Under the pieces are notes generated by a model. That model was not told the DNA's origin and did no database searches. It saw only the letters and a list, made by a program, of their open reading frames with translations. The position numbers and the translations under genes are program-made. A DNA stretch of 64,000 nucleotides from Peromyscus leucopus (Eukaryota > Chordata > Mammalia > Rodentia > Cricetidae), in contig NC_051079.1 of the NCBI RefSeq assembly GCF_004664715.2, positions 58,599,660 through 58,663,659 on the forward strand, in the 5' to 3' direction. Of this stretch, positions 1 to 10,764 are shown piece by piece. Numbering within the stretch: the first letter of the stretch is position 1; every line of letters starts with the position of its first letter.

Positions 1-268
1 GTAGCAGACGCTGCCTGAGGGCAGAGCTGGCTGGTGAGAGGGGCTAACTCTGGCAGCCTTTGGAGTCCATATGCCTGAGGATTTTGCTGCAGAGAGGCTA
101 CAACAGAAAAATCCCAAACTTGCTCAGAAGCTTCGAGAAAAAAGATAGAAACCCCTAGCCTGTGGGGCAATGACTCAGTCTGCGTACAGCTCTGACCTGT
201 ACCATTGACTTCAAAGCCACAGGCAAGCAGCTTTTCCATGAATTCATGTCCCAAAAGTTGGATGCAAA
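1..268. other. Unassigned sequence at window edge with one short reading
   Basis: I recognise no gene or repeat here. On the + strand an ATG at 71 opens a 25-codon reading (MPEDFAAERLQQKNPK... to a stop at 146-148) that is lysine, glutamine and alanine rich. It could be the tail of a processed pseudogene or chance. A second open stretch just upstream of 269 (reading IDFKATGKQLFHEFM) runs into the following LTR. The window starts inside whatever this is, so its left limit is unknown. Confidence 0.2.
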
Positions 269-573
269 TGTAGCATAAATTCTAATTGGTCTTAATAATA
301 AAAACCCAAAGTCAGATATTGGAGTAAATGCTGAAAGATCAGAGAAGTAAGGGAGCAGCTGAAGTCACCTCTTACTTCCAGGACTCCCTCAGAATGAAAA
401 GGGGCTGAGCTCCTGTCTCCACTCACCTTACATTCCTCTCTCGGCCTAGTTATACCACTTCCTGTCTCCTGTCTATACAGACCTCCAGACCTCTATGGTT
501 AACTAATGTCTAGCTCCACCCTCTGATCTTCAGGCGGCTTTATGTATTAGAGCACAAACAAAATATCACCACA
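269..573 (-). mobile_element. Solo LTR, family A (composite LTR), old copy
   Basis: The left edge tgtagcataaattct matches the left edge of the copy at 9642 (tgtagcacgaatctt). Both continue into taataaaaac...cagatattgg...aatgctgaaagatcagaga. The right edge is aaatatcaccaca, as at 10488-10500. The ends follow the TG...CA rule. I see no matching 6-bp TSD (flanks tgcaaa and gggttg), so the copy is old or rearranged. The strand follows the orientation given to the 37-kb copy. Confidence 0.7.
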
Positions 574-1574
574 GGGTTGACCATTGGGTTTCTATTTGTT
601 TGTCTTCTTACTAGTTTCTAAGTCTTTTTGTAGTTAAACCAGTATATTTAATAAATATATTTAATATGTGTGGCAGATATTTTAGTTCTGTTTATTGTCT
701 GTTTACTGATTTTCTTTATTAACATTTTTCATATTTAAATAAATACTACTCATTTAAACAACATAATTTCATATATGCTTCTTAGTTTATCTTCCTTATA
801 TGTTATAGATTTATTCCTGATTTAAGAACTGAGAGTCCTTCCAAGCCCTATTAACACTGCTTCCCAAGTATAGCTTTAAATAATATTTCTATCTCATTTT
901 ATTAGTTAATCAATGACAATGAACATTTATTCACTCCACAACTTAAATATTTTTAAAATTTACATACTCTAATTTTTTTCTACTTTCCCCTACTGGATTA
1001 CTTGGAATAGTTAGGAGTATTATTTACACAGTGGGCAGTTTTGTGTCATCATAAAGCTACCACCATAGCCATGCTGGGATGTGGCTACGTTGGTGCTGCC
1101 TGGGGTTTTACCAAATATTCAAATATTTGTTAGCTTAATGCAAATCTAGAATAGATAAAGTTTATTTGTATAATGTAGTGGTTTTAACTTGTTATTCCTG
1201 GGATCTTCCTCTATCTGGAGTACATTACTTGATCCCAAGTGGAAACATATTTTTCAAAGAGGTTGATCTGTGATTTTCAAGGCTTTTTATAAAAAATGAT
1301 AGCTCTAGCTTTTTCTCCCTTTTGCAATATTTATTTACTTAGTTAGTTTTGTTACCATGACTGTTAAAAGTTGGCTATTGAGTGCTTCCAGAGCATGAAT
1401 TAAACTTTGGAAAGTGTGTCCTTCAGAGTTCCATCATCAGAGAATTGCCTGAGGTCCTTTATGGACTTGGAGATGATCTGAGAAAGCTTTTTCTCCAATA
1501 GACAACTATTCAAATACTAAAGAGACTATTTGCAAAACTGTTAACCACCCCAAGACAAAGACCAGATATTTTGT
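574..1574. other. AT-rich sequence, nothing recognised
   Basis: I see no reading frame, RNA gene or repeat that I can assign in this stretch. It is strongly AT-rich with many short TTTA and TATTTA runs. Confidence 0.6.
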
Positions 1575-1773
1575 CTTTCTTATATTTCTTTTTTTTTTTT
1601 TTTTTTTTTTTGGTTTTTTGAGACAGGATTTCTCTGTGTAGCTTTGCACCTTTCCTGGAGCTCACTTGGTAGCCCAGGCTGGCCTCGAACTCACAGAGAT
1701 CCGCCTGGCTCTGCTTCCTGAGTGCTGGGATTAAAGGCGTGCGCCACCACCGCCTGGCCTTTCTTATATTTCT
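1575..1773 (-). mobile_element. B1 SINE with perfect 15-bp target-site duplication
   Basis: On the minus strand the B1 body occupies 1590-1758, from gccaggcggtggtggcgc (1758 downward) to a terminal A-run that appears as the T-run at 1590-1611. The pol III B box is present (gttcgaggc on the minus strand), as are the B1 core cctttaatcccagcac and the end acacagagaaatcctgtctc. The flanks carry a perfect 15-bp TSD, ctttcttatatttct, at 1575-1589 and 1759-1773. Its complement begins AGAAA, as expected for L1-type endonuclease cleavage. The intact TSD suggests a fairly recent insertion. Confidence 0.95.
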
Positions 1774-1847
1774 ATCCAGATAATTAAAGGAGCTTAGCTT
1801 TATTCTTAATTGTATATCTAGAGCAAACTACTGTTTATTTACTTTTA

Positions 1848-3010
1848 ATATTTAATTGAAATAGAATTACATTACTTTTCCTCTTACCTCCAGTCCCTCT
1901 CAGCTACCTTGCCCCAAACCTCTCTCATTTCTGCTCACTCTCAAGTTTATAGCTTCTTTTTCTTAGATTGTTATTGTTGTACGCATATGTATTTGTGTGT
2001 TTATGTATATGAACAAATAACTATAACTTGCTGAGTTAATTGTTTTTATTGTTAGTGTGTATATGTGTTAGTTATTTAGCTGCGTTGTGTTCTTACCCTG
2101 CAAGGAAACGTCACGAAACACGACAGAATCCGCTTATAAGAGTTTATTAGAGATAAAGGGATAGGGAGTGCGCAGGCCTGTGGGAGAGACACGTGCATGG
2201 AGAAGAGGAAGAGGAGAGAAGAGAGAGAGCCGGGAATATGGCGCTCTGCTTTAAAAACCGGCTGGGGGCATGGCCAGGTCACGTCACTACTCCACGCATG
2301 TGCGTAGATCACATGGTCACATTGCACGCTTACGTAGCCATGTAATGTCACGGATTCTGGTCATGCGAGATGCCTTGGCCAGAACTTGCTAGGCGGAGGT
2401 GTCCGGCCTGACCGGAATTGGCTAGGCAGAAGTGTCCGCCTGGTAAATGCGACCGTTGGGGGGGGAGGCGTGTTGTGAACCCTTCAATATGGCTTCAGAG
2501 CTGACCACTATGCAGTGGAAAACCAATAAGAGGACTCATCCCTGGGAGAGGCTAATTCTTTTTCCCCCAGCAGTCATTAATTGTCAATGTATCTTTGTCT
2601 AGGGTTGGGACCCCACTAAATTTTCCCCTTCCATGTTAACATGCCCCTTGATATTGCCATTGTTTGGTATTGCTGATGCACCCCATTTCTTAAAAAGATT
2701 GTTTCACAGAAGAGTTCCTGTTATCCTGGCTCTTACAATCTTTGATCCTAAGCTATAGATGCAGGAGCTGGTCTCCCCATGGTCTGTTGATCTCTGCATT
2801 GTCAAGTTGTGGTTCTCTGTACCAGTCTCCATTGCCTGGATGGAGATGTTTCTTTGTTGAGGGGTGGTAGAGACACTTATCCAATAATGGTGACTTGGGC
2901 AAAAAGAGAGTTTTTTTGTGGGTTGCAGTGAGGGAACTAGGCTTAAGCCATTGCTTTTTTTCTTGCAACAACCAACTCCTCTATAAAGTGTTGAATAGAT
3001 TTAGTGACAA
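1848..3010 (-). mobile_element. Lx-type LINE-1 3'-region fragment, split by an LTR
   Basis: Two blocks, 1848-2065 and 2487-about 3010, read as one element once the LTR between them is removed. Landmarks are taattgaaatagaattacat, ccccaaacctctctc, aacttgctgagttaattg, gctgaccactatgcagtgga, ttgtctagggttgggacccc and tggctcttacaatctttgat. I remember these as the antisense of rodent Lx L1 3' ends, hence the minus assignment. No coding potential remains. The right limit is soft: related sequence may continue to about 3370. Confidence 0.65.
2061..2491 (-). mobile_element. Solo LTR, class II (IAP-like), nested in the L1 fragment
   Basis: The LTR spans 2066-2486. On the minus strand it starts tgaagggttcacaac and ends agctaaataactaaca (TG...CA). 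It is much richer in GC and CpG than its surroundings. In the minus direction it shows CRE-like gtgacgtgac, the palindromic core acgcacatgcgt, a TATA-like ttttaaag and an AATAAA (complement at 2143-2148) followed by a short tail, which is the normal U3-R-U5 order. The end resembles IAP LTR ends. A 5-bp TSD, atatg, flanks it (2061-2065 and 2487-2491). No internal retroviral genes are present. The insertion is younger than the L1 it splits. Confidence 0.8.
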
Positions 3011-3712
3011 ATCTCTGTCTGAATTCACCATCACCTGAGTCCTTCACACGTTTCTTTCTCTAAGTCTTTCACTTTCCCTTTTGTGATTTCATTTCCACTA
3101 GTGTTAGGTATTTTAAAGTATGCTTTGTATTTGTTTCTGTCTATGTTTCATTTGTCTCTGTACTTCCACCTGCCATGATTTTTTTTGCCTATTAATACTC
3201 CTTTCTCATCTGTCTAGTCTGCTCTCAAATACATCAATGGCATTCTTAATTGCAGTTACTTTAGTTTGTACTTCTAGAATTTTTTATTTAAATGCACCCC
3301 AACTCTATGATCTAAATGCATCTAATTTCTGCTGTGTAGATCATGCCCACTTTGACAGTCATCCATAAACTGAAACACAGAATTTCCTCACAATTTGCTC
3401 ATTGGTTGTATCATGGCATGTTAATTCTGGTTTTGGTGGATTATCTAAACTGGGTGTAACATTTTGTAGTGATTTTGGATAATATGTCCTACATGGAGAG
3501 TTTAATCTTTTTCTGGAAACCATAGTTGATTAGATTGGCCCAATCCAGGTGTGTCTGTTTCAGGCTTCTCATTATTTCTTGCAGATGGCCTTTCAGTGTT
3601 CAACTAAAAAACCTATGAGAAAAACTGGATGTGGGAGAGCTGGCTCCCAGGGAAGGACACACTAGCTAGTTGTCCAGTGCCAAATGGTCATCCCTCCAAA
3701 AAAAATATAGAG
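3011..3712. other. Low-complexity-leaning sequence, possibly more old L1
   Basis: I cannot assign a gene. Phrases such as ttggcccaatccaggtgtgt look repeat-derived, so this may be the decayed continuation of the L1 to the left, but I cannot place it. Confidence 0.35.
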
Positions 3713-3786
3713 ATGTGTGTGTGTGTGTGTGTGTGTGTATACATATACATATACATATATATACATATATACACATATACATATAC
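3713..3786. repeat. Compound microsatellite (GT)n then TATACA-rich
   Basis: About 13 GT dinucleotides (3713-3738) run directly into an alternating atacatatacatat tract ending near 3786. This is simple sequence with no coding meaning, although a short reading of valine-cysteine and tyrosine-isoleucine crosses it. Confidence 0.9.
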
Positions 3787-4899
3787 AATAACAGTTAATA
3801 ATAAAAAAAGCCATGAAGAAAGAGGGTTTGGAAAGAGGAAAAGGGAAAGGGGAAATGTAATTATACTATTATTTCAAAAAAAATACCACTGTAGATAGTT
3901 TTTGAGTTTTCCTTTATTTTGATAAACTGTTTATTTTTGTGTCCCTGACACTGTAAGACAAGGACACATTCACTTAGTTGCTTAGCCTTTGTCTTGCCAG
4001 ACACATTCCCAGCTTCAAGTTATAGATGCCTCAACTTTTATATACAGACTAGGAGACCTATTTCTTGAGCATTTTTTCTTCATAGTATCCCCCCCCCATG
4101 CATGTTCTGATTGCCATTGATAGCTACTGTGTCCTCATATTTGCTTTCGTGTCCCTCTGAGACCACCTGCTCTCTGGTTCACCTCTTCATCTTAGCTTAT
4201 ATATGTGGTATGTAACAGACCTAAGTCCTCAGAGGAAAGGTAATAGCCTATTTAAGACTCTCTGCAATGTCCCCATGGTCCTCAGACTCTCTTTTGCCTG
4301 TATTCAGCTGTTTAGAATTTCACTTAGCTTTCAAGGTTATTTTTAGAAGAAAATTTTGTTTGTTTCCAGGTGCTCCACTTCAGTCAGCAGTAGAGGTCTA
4401 CAGTAGACTTTATTTCTTTAACACGTTAACTCTGACACTGTGCACCTTACTAAGCTTTGTGAACTTGATTTTTTTCTCATTTCTGAAATGATTCAGTATC
4501 CTGCTGTCATTAGGAGAAATAAATAAATAAATAACATGAAGTGGTTAGTTGGCTCTTTATATTTAGCAAGCCAAATACTTTTATATTATTTTAACAAAGA
4601 ACAACATTAATACAAATAACATTTCATTTCACATACTTGGATCACATACTACTCCATGGTGTTCAATACCATGCAGTATCAGAGGGAATTTATATCAACA
4701 TCACTCATTTACAAAGCAGATGATGGAGATTCAAGATTCAGTCCAAATGAGAACTGGAAAGGAACTAAACTTATAAAGGAAATCATGTGCCCCTAAAAAT
4801 AAAGGATAGAAAGATAAGTAGGGATTAATAGGGTCAAAATATCAGATAGCAATGCTAACATACACCAATGTCTTAACGTTAAATTAATTTATTTCCATA
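3787..4899. other. Unassigned sequence
   Basis: No gene or clear repeat. The only patterned piece is a short (AAAT)n run, aaataaataaataaataaca, at about 4518-4537. Confidence 0.55.
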
Positions 4900-5310
4900 G
4901 TTCTGCAGACTAGAAAGTTCTACATCAAGATTCAGATGGATAGATTCTGGGTTCTTCTTCCAAACTCATGCTTGTGGCCATTTATAAGAATTCCCTTCTT
5001 GCCCATTGGTCTTCTCCTTCTGCTTGCTTCCCAATGAGCGTCCCAATCTAAAAGTAAGAGAGAGAAAAAGAAAGCAAGTCCAAGCAGATGACATACTTTT
5101 TAATATAACCAAATCAGTCACTTACGATGCATTCTACTCATTTGATGTTAGTCACAAAGTCCAGGCCACAGTCAGTGGAGGGGCCTTACATTACACTGTG
5201 AATATTAGAAAACAGCTATCTCTTGGGCCATCTTTGAGGATGAGAATTACAGAACATCAAGTATTTGCAGCATTTCTGGGAGGTAAAATGTTAGCACAAG
5301 GAAAGGACAA
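4900..5310. mobile_element. Ancient decayed transposon fragment, family not assigned
   Basis: The block reads ttctgcagactagaaagttc...tggccatttataag...agtccaagcagatgacat...cagtcacttacgatgcattc...ggggccttacattac...gggccatctttgagg. I associate this wording with old mammalian interspersed repeats. A 103-codon reading (5006-5317) lies inside it and has no recognisable domain, so I do not call it a gene. Confidence 0.4.
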
Positions 5311-5475
5311 GCTATAGCTTGTTTCATTTCAATCAGGCAAGAATAGAAAAATCTTTTCTAATATGAAAGATGTAAGCCTCATCAGTTGATAACATTGTGT
5401 ATCCATTAGTCTTGTCCCATCTAAGAAAGTTCACTGAGATTCATGATGTTTAGATGCAAAGTCATCTACCCAGGT

Positions 5476-5659
5476 TGATCAGGTTTAATTCTGGCTCTGC
5501 CATTTGCTACCAAGGTATCCTTAGAAAAGTCACTCAGACTCACTATACCTTAAGTTTTTGACTGGAAAATGGAAAATTTCATTTTATATGAAATCATAAA
5601 AAAAAAGTATTCTGGAACAAGGCTTGCTCACAGCAAGTGCTCAATAAACGCTGGATAGT
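5476..5659 (+). mobile_element. MIR SINE
   Basis: This is a mammal-wide MIR in sense orientation. It contains the core ctggctctgccatttgcta, the tgactggaaaatggaaaat segment corresponding to the family's 'tgtaaaatgggg' part, and the 3' end cacagcaagtgctcaataaa followed by cgctgg. The age is ancient and the divergence is high. Confidence 0.8.
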
Positions 5660-7229
5660 CCTATTTTTCTGAACCCTCAAAGAAGACATTGCAGTAACAG
5701 GCCATGCACGTTCCTCCATGGCCCTGTTCCTGAATATTCTCATTTTCAGGTGGAGGAACTGAAGTGCAAGCCTCCCCGCGCCTCCCCGCGGCCCCCGGAA
5801 AGTAATCTAGGCATTGCTGAGCAGGTTACACTGCTCTGGCTTTCTGAGACGCAACAGCATCTGGAAGAAGTTTTCCAAGACATTAACAGTGTCTGAAACA
5901 CAGAAGCCTCTTAAAAATACTCTTTGTTTCCCATTTCTTCCTTTGCACCTATTTACAATTAAGCAGGTGTGAAAAGACATCTTTACATCGATGTAAAAGG
6001 CAACAGAGAGCTACACCTGCTGGCTGAATGGCTCAGGTGTGTCCTAAGATCTACGGAGGAGGAAGTGGCACTCCAGAAAATTGATTGGCAACTAACAAGG
6101 GGATTTAATCTGTGCAACTAGCAACAAAAGGCAGTTCAGGGTTGGACCCAATTTTCTCAATTATCTGCCAGCATAAGGGGAAATCAGGCCTTTTGATCGA
6201 AACATTCTGAGAGTAGAGACTGTCCCCATACCTCTCAATACATTCTCGCTACTTTGTTTTCCTGAAGGTTACAACACTATTAACTAGAAGTGCTTTCTCC
6301 TTGGGCTGTTGATCTGAAGCTCTGTACCATTTACATCATTACAGAACTTTCCACTCCTCTCAGGCAAGTTCTTAACAAACAGAGGGGGGTTTGTCCACTC
6401 AAGAGTCACACAACTTAACAAGAAGGGCACGAGTCACTTTGGTTGTGACTGTATTTTCACCGTGGATAAGTCTGCTGGAGTGTGTAACCTGCACTGTTAC
6501 ATGTGTATAGATGTGCACTTCACAATTATTCCATTTAGAGAGTCAGGTTTCTTTAGAAACTTAACTTTTTCCCTCAACTTACTAAGCATTGAAAATGAGA
6601 ATCAAGAATTGGAAAGGAATATTCTCTTTTCAAGAATAATCATGGCAGAGTAAAAAAAAAAAAAGGATTACATTTCTGAACTAAAACAAGAATTGAAAGG
6701 GACAGTGTAATAGAAGTCACCAGCTCAATAACTGAGACTATTAACTAGAGTCTTTATTGATTAAATACCTTAATTTGTAATATCCGGAAAGATTCAGAAG
6801 ACGAGTGAAGTACTTTTTGGTGGCATAGTTGGAGTGGTTGTTATGTGTCATTAAGGCATTGCAAACACTATTAATTACATAGTTGTTTTCAATGTTTCCC
6901 CAGAACTATCTGAAGATAGCGATTAATCACAAAGCATACTGTAAAGGGGTATAATGTCCTTTTTTTAAAAAATAGCAATTAGCAATATAGTCTTATTTAA
7001 GTTGCTTTCAGTAATAATTATTTTATGAATGACTAACATGAGTTAGCTTGCGACTTTGTTCAGTGTTTTGTATTACAATAGGAACTTTTCATTCTCCTGC
7101 TAGGTAATGGGCAAGTGCTGGCAGCCATTGGAGAATCAAACCTAAAATGAAGGACAGAAGCATAATCAAAATAGGCTTTATTCTTTTCCCAAGGCCAAGG
7201 ACTTAAAGGCAGCATATCATATTCATATT
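5660..7229. other. Unassigned sequence with a small GC-rich duplication and a palindrome
   Basis: No gene is supported. Two local features stand out. One is a tandem pair of cctccccgcg at 5771-5790 followed by gcccccgg, unusually CpG-rich here. The other is a perfect 16-bp palindrome, tttacatcgatgtaaa, at 5982-5997. Confidence 0.5.
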
Positions 7230-7470
7230 TCATACATACATACACTCTCAGACACACAGTAACATAGTCACACATACACACTCTCATACACATTCACACA
7301 CACACTCATTTCACACCTATATACATACACACACACCCTCACACACACAGTAACAGAGTCACACATACACACATTCACACACACACACACAGTTCACACC
7401 TATATACATATCCACACCCTCACACACACAGTAACATAGTCACACATACACACTCTCATACACATACACA

Positions 7471-7503
<33 letters not shown>

Positions 7504-7790
7504 TCATACACATACACACATTCACACACACACACACACACTCAGTTCACACCCATATACATAACCACACCCTCACACATGCTCATATACACACTCATAT
7601 TCACACAACTCAACTCACGCTCATAGATGTACACACTCACACACACTCACACACACACTCATACACACACATTCACACAACTCAACTCACATACATGTAC
7701 ACACACACTCAACTCACACTCATACATTTACACATAGTCACACACAGTCACACACACTCACCTCACACACACACATTTACACACACTCCA
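7230..7790. repeat. CA-rich minisatellite with higher-order units
   Basis: About 560 bp of degenerate CA repeat (ACACAC with TCAC and ATAC variants). The left half contains a larger repeated unit marked by agtaaca at 7258, 7349 and 7430, followed each time by agtcacacatacaca. The phrase ttcacacc(t/c)atatacata recurs at about 7310, 7393 and 7545. The spacing is 91 and 81 bp, then a longer, CA-expanded third unit. It is not CRISPR: the spacers are themselves CA repeat. Confidence 0.9.
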
Positions 7791-8561
7791 GTATTCTTCC
7801 CTTCTTCATCAGCTAGACAGAGAAGAAAACAGTTCTTAACTTAAAATATCCTGCTTTGGCCCCTAAGTGGCTTTTAAAAAAAGAAGAGAGAACACATTTT
7901 ATCTTTTAGTGTAAAATTTTCATCAAATTTCCTTTTAAGATATAACATAATTATTATTTCATAAGAAAGACCAGGACCATTTGTCTCTTTGTTGTCTGGT
8001 TTGTGAACTAAAGTTCTATAAAAGCTATACCTTCCAGGCAGAATGACTGATTAGAAATTCAATGACTGTCGGAAGGTCAGAATGTACAGGTCAGAGCCTC
8101 GTTACAGTTTACTTTGCCCTATTTTTAGCTCCCTTAATAGCAATCCATGGCTCACATCTGTGTCTGACTTAACATCCTTGTGACTATCTCCTGAAACTTG
8201 TTGGGATATTTATTAATAGACATCTAGGGTCCACCAACCCAGAAGCTAAGAATATCTTCAGAAAACATCTAAGGCTTGCAGTAGAAGCCACCCTGCTTTG
8301 ACATAACCTGCGTGCCTGATGTACCCACCAAATATGTTTGAAGTGTTTTGACTTATGACTTACTTTTGTAACTATAAAAATGTCATAAAATTGTTACCTC
8401 ATTGGACATGGAAATTGGGTACCCTAAATCTGTGTTCCTGGACCATGGTCACCCACTCATATTTAGGTCTGGAATAAACTACGTATAATTCTCTTTAGAT
8501 GAGAGCAGTGATTTTTATGTCACTGAGCTTTAAGCTTTCTATATTTTGTAAGTTATTAAAC
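7791..8561. other. Unassigned sequence
   Basis: Single-copy-looking AT-rich sequence. I recognise no gene, RNA or transposon. Confidence 0.5.
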
Positions 8562-8737
8562 TATTTTTCTTTCTTTTTTCTCTCTTCCTTCCCTCCTTCC
8601 TTCCTTCCCTTCCCTTCCTTTCCCTTTCCTTCCCCTCCCTCCCTCCCTCCTTCCCTCCCTTCTTCTTTCTCTCCTTCCCTCTTTTTCTTTAGTTTCTCTT
8701 CCTTTCTTTTCTCTTTCTTTCTTTTTCCCTCTTTGTC
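8562..8737. repeat. Polypyrimidine tract (CTTT/CCTT)n, about 175 bp
   Basis: An almost uninterrupted C/T run on the + strand, built from ttcc, ccct and ttct units with only a few purines. Mirror-symmetric parts could adopt a triplex. Serine/phenylalanine-rich (+) and arginine/glutamate-rich (-) readings over it are low-complexity artefacts. Confidence 0.95.
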
Positions 8738-9635
8738 TCATATAATACACCCCAGCAGTTTCCTCTCCCTCACTGTATCATTTTCATGACCTCATACAAA
8801 CCCCAGTCCCAAAGGGCTTTACTTGTCACTGTAGCAAGTTCACCACAGCCCAGTAGGTTAAAACACTGTTTGCTTCTTATTTTACAGTGTTCAAACACAA
8901 CGAGGCTTGGCTGCTTTCTCCACTTGGGATCTGAGACCCAAGTCATGGTGTTGAAAAAGCTGGTTTCAGTCATGGAGGATATGAGGGACATTTGTCTCCA
9001 GGCTTGTTTAGGATGCTGTTAGAATTCACTGTTAACCTTACATTCTACATGATTCCCTTTGTGTTTTAGGCAGCAAAAAAAAGTGATTTGAGAACTTGTG
9101 TTTTGTGACTTTTCCTGGGGACATGAAAAGAACCATCCATTTACCTTAGAGAAAGTCCTGACAGACCAGTGGATATTATCTGTGTCAATTTGGTGAATCA
9201 CTGAATTTATTGGGGGCAGAAAGGAGGGGGATAAGTGAATCCCCTGTGAGGGCCTGGTGGTTTTCTTCAAAGCCTTCAATTCTGTAGACCTACTTATCAC
9301 TGCTTTCTGTGTATTTCATATCCAAGATTGTGTTCAGGTTGTTCTCTTGGTCATCACAGTAACTGCTTTCCCAGTGGGCAATGGTCATTCCAGACCTGAA
9401 AAAAATAGTTTTATTATGACCTTTTCTTACAGAAAAGCATGCTTTCTGGTTACCTGTGGTCTAATGTATCTGTACCATATACTCACCAAAATCTAAACCA
9501 TTAGGATATTATTTTTGAGTGAACATGCCCCCTCCCTGCCCCAGAAACAATAATTCAGGGTAGGAAGGTGCAAACTGTTGACACTTAAGCTACTTATTTT
9601 ATCTTCTGCTCAAAAAAAAATTACAAAATATGGAA
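8738..9635. other. Unassigned sequence
   Basis: No repeat or gene recognised. Several overlapping readings of 70-95 codons occur on both strands (8770-9496), but none shows a domain, signal peptide or other gene-like property. Confidence 0.5.
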
Positions 9636-10506
9636 CTTCTGTGTAGCACGAATCTTAAAAGTTCTTATTAATAAAAACAAACCTGGAGCCAGATATTGGG
9701 GCGAATGCTGAAAGATCAGAGAAACAGAACAATCCACAGCTTCCTCACCTCACCAATTCCTCAGCTGATCCTGTTTCCTCAGACTGGAAGCCTCTGAGTC
9801 CTCATCCAAATGGATCTCAGCTAGTGCTGTGGGATGTTCTGTATGTTAAATGTGTTGCTCTGACTGGTTAATAAATAAAACACTGATTGGCTAGTAGCCA
9901 GGCAGGAAGTATAGGCGGGACAAGGAGAGAGGAGAATTCTGGGAAGTGGAAGGCTGAGGCAGACAGACGCTGCCAGATGCTGCCATGACAAGCAACATGT
10001 AAAGATGCCAGTAAGCCACAAGCCATGTGGCAACTTATAGATTAACAGACATGGGTTAATTTAAGATATAAGAACAGTTAGCTAGAAGCCTGCCATGGCC
10101 ATACAGTTTATAAGTAATATAAGTCTCTGTGTGTTTAATTGGTTGGGTCTGAGCAGCTGACTGGCAGGTGAGAAAGATTTGTCCTGATCGTGGGCTAGGC
10201 AGGAAAACTCTAGCTACAGCTGAACTGTTGCTCAAAAACCTAAAAGCTTAACCGGACCTAGTTCCTCATCCTCACACCTTAAATACCTTTCTGCTTCCTG
10301 CCATCACTTCCTGGGATTAAAGGCTCTTGTTACCACACCTGGCTGTTTCCAGAGGGATCTCTGCCTCTGGAATGCTAGGATTAAAGGCATGTGTGCTATC
10401 ATTTTTTCTGGCCTCTGTATCTAGTGGTTGTTCTGTTCTCTGACCCCAGATAAGTTTATTTTTTGGGTGCACAATATTTGGGGAACACAATATCACCACA
10501 CTTCTG
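9636..10506 (-). mobile_element. Solo LTR, family A, with 6-bp TSD and nested LTR
   Basis: The LTR spans 9642-10500. Its left end is tgtagcacgaatctt and its right end ggaacacaatatcaccaca, obeying TG...CA. A perfect 6-bp TSD, cttctg, lies at 9636-9641 and 10501-10506. Six-base duplications are typical of class II (ERVK-type) elements. The LTR carries B1-like pieces (cctgggattaaaggctcttg, gctaggattaaaggcatgtg), so it is a composite LTR. A second LTR sits inside it at 9825-10218. Without that, the length is about 460 bp, close to the 484 bp of the 37-kb copy. Confidence 0.85.
9825..10218 (+). mobile_element. Solo LTR, family B, nested in a family A LTR
   Basis: It starts tgctgtgggatgttctgtat and ends aaaactctagctaca. 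Two other copies (29972-30491 and 45745-46095) share the ends and the body (gattggctag...ccaggcaggaagtat...gggacaaggagagaggagaa...gccatggccatacagttt). It interrupts the host LTR between gatctcagct and gctgaactgt. The 6-bp flanks (agctag and gctgaa) no longer match exactly, so the TSD is degraded or the join was altered. It is younger than its host. Confidence 0.8.
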
Positions 10507-10764
10507 ACTGAAAGTTTTGGAGTAAACTCAAATGATAGGCTTGTTTTTCCTAAAACGTGTACAACACTTGGTAATCGTAAACCATTAGCACACTGCAGCT
10601 GACGTCTGTTATCCATGAAATACTTACAAAAGGTATTAATCAGGCAAGAAATATAAATACAGGGAAGCTGGTGGTGATTGTAATCCTGTGTTCACACCAG
10701 TGCCACCCACAAGCATAAGCAGACAAGAAAGTAAATTAAAACACATTTAAAAATTGTTGCTCTT
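10507..10764. other. Short unassigned interval
   Basis: Nothing recognised between the family A LTR and the next B1. Confidence 0.5.

Noticed and set aside
5006..5317. 103-codon frame with a plausible-looking mixed composition
   Set aside because: It is embedded in an ancient interspersed repeat block, with no domain and no splice-like boundaries.
7230..7790. Regularly spaced repeats reminiscent of a CRISPR array
   Set aside because: This is eukaryotic DNA with CA microsatellite spacers and no unique spacers or cas genes.
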